Source of the DNA: Actinomycetota bacterium
GTDB lineage: Bacteria > Actinomycetota > Actinomycetes > Actinomycetales > Microbacteriaceae
Direction: 5' to 3'
NCBI GenBank assembly: GCA_009699665.1
Contig: WLNS01000072.1
Span: forward strand, 1-6,982
DNA length: 6,982 bases
Part shown: in pieces, positions 5,215 through 6,982 of the stretch
Layout: each line of letters opens with the position of its first letter
How positions within the stretch are numbered: the stretch's first letter is position 1
The notes under the pieces: model-generated
Seen by the model: the letters and a program-made list of their open reading frames with translations, nothing else
Databases searched by the model: none
What the model was told of the DNA's origin: nothing
Program-made: the position numbers and the translations under genes

Positions 5215-6866
5215 TGACTGACCTGACTCGTCAGACCGCCGCCCAGCTGGCCACGGCTCTCGCCGATGGCTCAACCACGAGCCTCGCCGTAACGCAGGCG
5301 CATCTCGATCGCATCGCCGCCGTAGATGGCGCCATTCACGCTTTCTTGCACGTCAATCCCGAACTGTCGCTGGCCGCTGCTGCCGCCAGCGATGCTCGTC
5401 GCGCGGCCGGTTCACCGCTCAGCGAACTCGACGGGGTTCCGCTAGCGATCAAGGATGTGCTCGTCACGACCGACATGCCGTCGACATCGGGTTCCAAAAT
5501 TCTTGAGGGCTGGATGAGCCCCTACGACGCCACGGTGGTCACGCGCGCGCGTGAGGCCGGGCTCGTTCCTCTGGGCAAGACCAACATGGACGAGTTCGCC
5601 ATGGGCTCATCCACCGAACACTCGGCCTATGGTCCCACGCGCAACCCGTGGGACACCGATCGCATTCCCGGTGGCTCGGGCGGTGGCTCGGCCGCTGCCG
5701 TGGCCGCATTCGAAGCACCCTTCGCCCTCGGCAGCGATACCGGGGGATCCATTCGCCAGCCCGCTCACATCACCGGCACTGTGGGCATGAAGCCTACCTA
5801 CGGATCGGTCAGTCGTTACGGTGCTATCGCGCTGGCGTCGAGCCTCGACCAGGTGGGTCCGTGCGCGCGCACTGTGCTCGATGCCGCTCTGCTGCACGAT
5901 GTGATCGGCGGTTACGACCGCCACGACTCGACATCACTCAAGGACGCGTGGCCCTCGTTTGCCGAGGCTGCCCGAAAGGGCGCGCTGCCGGGCTCGCTGA
6001 AGGGACTCAGGGTCGGTGTGGTTAGCCAGTATGCGGGCGAGGCGTTCCAGGCCGGCGTGATGACGCGTTTTCGCGAATCACTTGACATGCTGGCGACGGC
6101 CGGCGCCGAAATCGTCGAGGTCAGCCTGCCCAGCGTCGAGCACGCCGTGGCGGCCTACTACCTGATTCTTCCGGCCGAGGCATCGAGCAACCTCGCGAAG
6201 TTCGACTCGGTTCGATTTGGCATGCGCGTCAATCCTGCCGGTGGCGGAACCGTGGAGCAGGTCATGTCGGCCACCCGCGAAGCCGGATTCGGACCTGAGG
6301 TCAAGCGGCGCATTATTCTGGGCACGTACGCCCTGTCGGCCGGCTACTACGACGCCTACTACGGCAGTGCCCAAAAAGTGCGCACGCTGATTCAGCGCGA
6401 TTTCGATCAGGCGTTTGCCTCGGTCGATGTGCTCGCCACACCAACGGCACCCACCACCGCGTGGAAGCTGGGCGAGAAGCTCAACGACCCTTTGGCAATG
6501 TACGCACAAGACATCGCGACGATTCCAGCCAACCTTGCCGGCATCCCCGGCATCAGCATCCCGTCGGGGCTCGCGCCCGAAGACGGCCTGCCCGTGGGCA
6601 TCCAGTTCTTGGCTCCCGCTCGCCACGACGCTCGCCTCTACGAGGTGGCCGCCGGTCTCGAGTCGCTGCTCGAGGCATCGTGGGGTGGCCCGCTCTATGC
6701 GCAGGCGCCTGATTTCGATACGGCTGTGCCTACTCAATCAACCCGATCGGCTGTGCCTACTCAATCAACGCGATCGGCTGTGTCTACTCAATCAACGCGA
6801 TCGGCTGTGCCTACTCAATCAACGCGATCGGCGTCGCCTACTCAATCAACGCGAGGTGGTGCCTGA
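5214..6866 (+). CDS. gatA: Asp-tRNA(Asn)/Glu-tRNA(Gln) amidotransferase subunit A, with a repetitive C-terminal tail
   Basis: GatA is the amidase-signature subunit that hydrolyses glutamine and sends ammonia to GatB, where mischarged Glu-tRNA(Gln) or Asp-tRNA(Asn) is amidated. The Ser-cisSer-Lys triad is visible: Lys80 in AIKDV, Ser155 in PGGSGGGSAAAVAA, and Ser179 in GSDTGGSIRQPA (compare S. aureus Lys79, Ser154, Ser178). GMKPTYGSVSRYG (191-203) and the C-terminal IPGISIPSGL...GLPVGIQFLAP also fit the family. The GTG start at 5214 shares one base with the gatC stop. The protein is 550 residues, while the conserved core ends near residue 500 (GGPLYAQAPDF). The extra 45-50 residues are five copies of a nine-residue unit close to SAVPTQSTR, encoded by 27-base tandem repeats that begin in a reversed copy of the element found after mnmA. 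The core is intact, so activity is expected; the tail looks disordered, basic and hydroxyl-rich. Its TGA overlaps the gatB ATG by one base. Confidence 0.96.
   Translation: MTDLTRQTAAQLATALADGSTTSLAVTQAHLDRIAAVDGAIHAFLHVNPELSLAAAAASDARRAAGSPLSELDGVPLAIKDVLVTTDMPSTSGSKILEGWMSPYDATVVTRAREAGLVPLGKTNMDEFAMGSSTEHSAYGPTRNPWDTDRIPGGSGGGSAAAVAAFEAPFALGSDTGGSIRQPAHITGTVGMKPTYGSVSRYGAIALASSLDQVGPCARTVLDAALLHDVIGGYDRHDSTSLKDAWPSFAEAARKGALPGSLKGLRVGVVSQYAGEAFQAGVMTRFRESLDMLATAGAEIVEVSLPSVEHAVAAYYLILPAEASSNLAKFDSVRFGMRVNPAGGGTVEQVMSATREAGFGPEVKRRIILGTYALSAGYYDAYYGSAQKVRTLIQRDFDQAFASVDVLATPTAPTTAWKLGEKLNDPLAMYAQDIATIPANLAGIPGISIPSGLAPEDGLPVGIQFLAPARHDARLYEVAAGLESLLEASWGGPLYAQAPDFDTAVPTQSTRSAVPTQSTRSAVSTQSTRSAVPTQSTRSASPTQSTRGGA
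6713..6743 (-). repeat. Interspersed element, reversed copy inside the gatA 3' end
   Basis: Read on the minus strand, this stretch starts GGTTGATTGAGTAG and ends CGTATCGAAA. These are the two arms of the 38-base element after mnmA, except that TTGA is doubled in the first arm and the middle is GGCACAGC instead of the GTCGC-GAA-GCGAC hairpin. It is translated from the + strand as part of GatA (about residues 501-510). The element relation is seen directly; the insertion is inferred. Confidence 0.72.
6723..6854 (+). repeat. Five 27-base in-frame tandem repeats encoding the GatA tail
   Basis: The core CTACTCAATCAAC (TCTACTC in the third unit also fits) begins at 6730, 6757, 6784, 6811 and 6838, exactly 27 bases apart. 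The units differ at few positions: ACC against ACG before CGA in unit 1, CCT to TCT in unit 3, and GCTGTG to GCGTCG in unit 5. Each of the first four unit junctions carries the palindrome CGATCG. Twenty-seven bases are nine codons, so a gain or loss of units keeps the frame. The first unit is continuous with the reversed interspersed element, which is its probable seed. Confidence 0.95.
6853..6859 (+). promoter_or_regulatory. Ribosome binding site of gatB
   Basis: GAGGTGG lies 6 bases before the gatB ATG and starts at the very end of the last tandem repeat unit, so the repeat expansion has left the gatB initiation region intact. Confidence 0.7.
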
Positions 6867-6982
6867 TGGCAAAGGCAAAATTGATGGACTTCGACAAGGC
6901 TCTCGAGCTCTTCGAGCCAGTGCTCGGTTTCGAGGTGCACGTCGAGCTCAACACCACAACCAAGATGTTTTCATCGGCACCC
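6866..6982 (+). CDS. gatB: Asp-tRNA(Asn)/Glu-tRNA(Gln) amidotransferase subunit B, N-terminal part (runs off window)
   Basis: The first 39 codons of GatB, the kinase-like subunit that binds the tRNA acceptor end, activates the misacylated Glu or Asp with ATP and transfers ammonia delivered from GatA. The signature FEPVLGFEVHVELNTTTKMF appears at residues 16-35, matching the family's 'YE.VIGLEVHVEL.T.TKMF'. The ATG at 6866 shares its A with the gatA TGA. In many GatB proteins a zinc-binding Cys-x-Cys follows TKMF; here the sequence is SSAP, so that half of the site is missing, as in some other lineages. The rest of the gene is outside the window. Confidence 0.95.
   Translation, partial: MAKAKLMDFDKALELFEPVLGFEVHVELNTTTKMFSSAP

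Noticed and set aside
5677..5687. Defect in the GatA active site because the motif reads GGSGGGS and not GGSSGGS
   Set aside because: The catalytic cis-Ser (Ser155), Ser179 and Lys80 are all present; the Gly for the second Ser is, as I recall, ordinary in this subunit family.
6723..6854. Phase-variable contingency repeat switching gatA or gatB on and off
   Set aside because: The 27-base unit is a multiple of three and contains no in-frame stop, so copy number changes only the tail length. The gatB ribosome site lies after the array.

Overview
The window looks like a core chromosomal segment of a high-GC actinobacterium, most likely of the family Microbacteriaceae. Three things suggest this. 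The gene order is cysteine desulfurase, mnmA, ligA, gatC, gatA, gatB, a cluster order also known in outline from other actinobacteria such as Mycobacterium. Start regions are often poor in Shine-Dalgarno sequence and have TANNNT hexamers just before the ATG. Interspersed copies of a GGTTGAGTAG...CGTATCGAAA element are present, a kind of repeat I recall as common in Microbacteriaceae. The family placement is inference; no rRNA or tRNA gene is present to confirm it.

Layout, all on the + strand. 1-173: the last 56 codons of a YbbN-like thioredoxin/TPR protein. 226-1386: a cysteine desulfurase. 1397-2530: mnmA, starting 10 bases later. 2518-2637: three head-to-tail copies of the interspersed element, the first of which supplies the mnmA stop codon. 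2652-4760: ligA, complete. 4782-4904: a 40-codon remnant of the N-terminus of a dihydrofolate-reductase/RibD-like protein. 4912-5214, 5214-6866 and 6866-6982 (runs off the end): gatC, gatA and gatB, each stop overlapping the next start by one base. No gene on the minus strand is convincing, and I see no RNA gene, CRISPR array, insertion sequence or phage gene.

Functionally, the desulfurase probably hands persulfide sulfur to MnmA for 2-thiouridine at tRNA position 34. GatCAB makes Gln-tRNA(Gln) (and possibly Asn-tRNA(Asn)) by amidation of mischarged tRNA. LigA is the essential replicative NAD+-dependent ligase. Much of the window is therefore ordinary housekeeping.

The unusual signal is the repeat element. 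It appears forward after mnmA, where it ends the reading frame. It appears again in reverse orientation inside the 3' end of gatA, where it is translated and has been amplified as five in-frame 27-base units, giving GatA a Thr/Ser/Gln/Arg-rich tail of about 45 residues that GatA proteins do not normally have. I did not find a clear new defence, signalling or mobile system.
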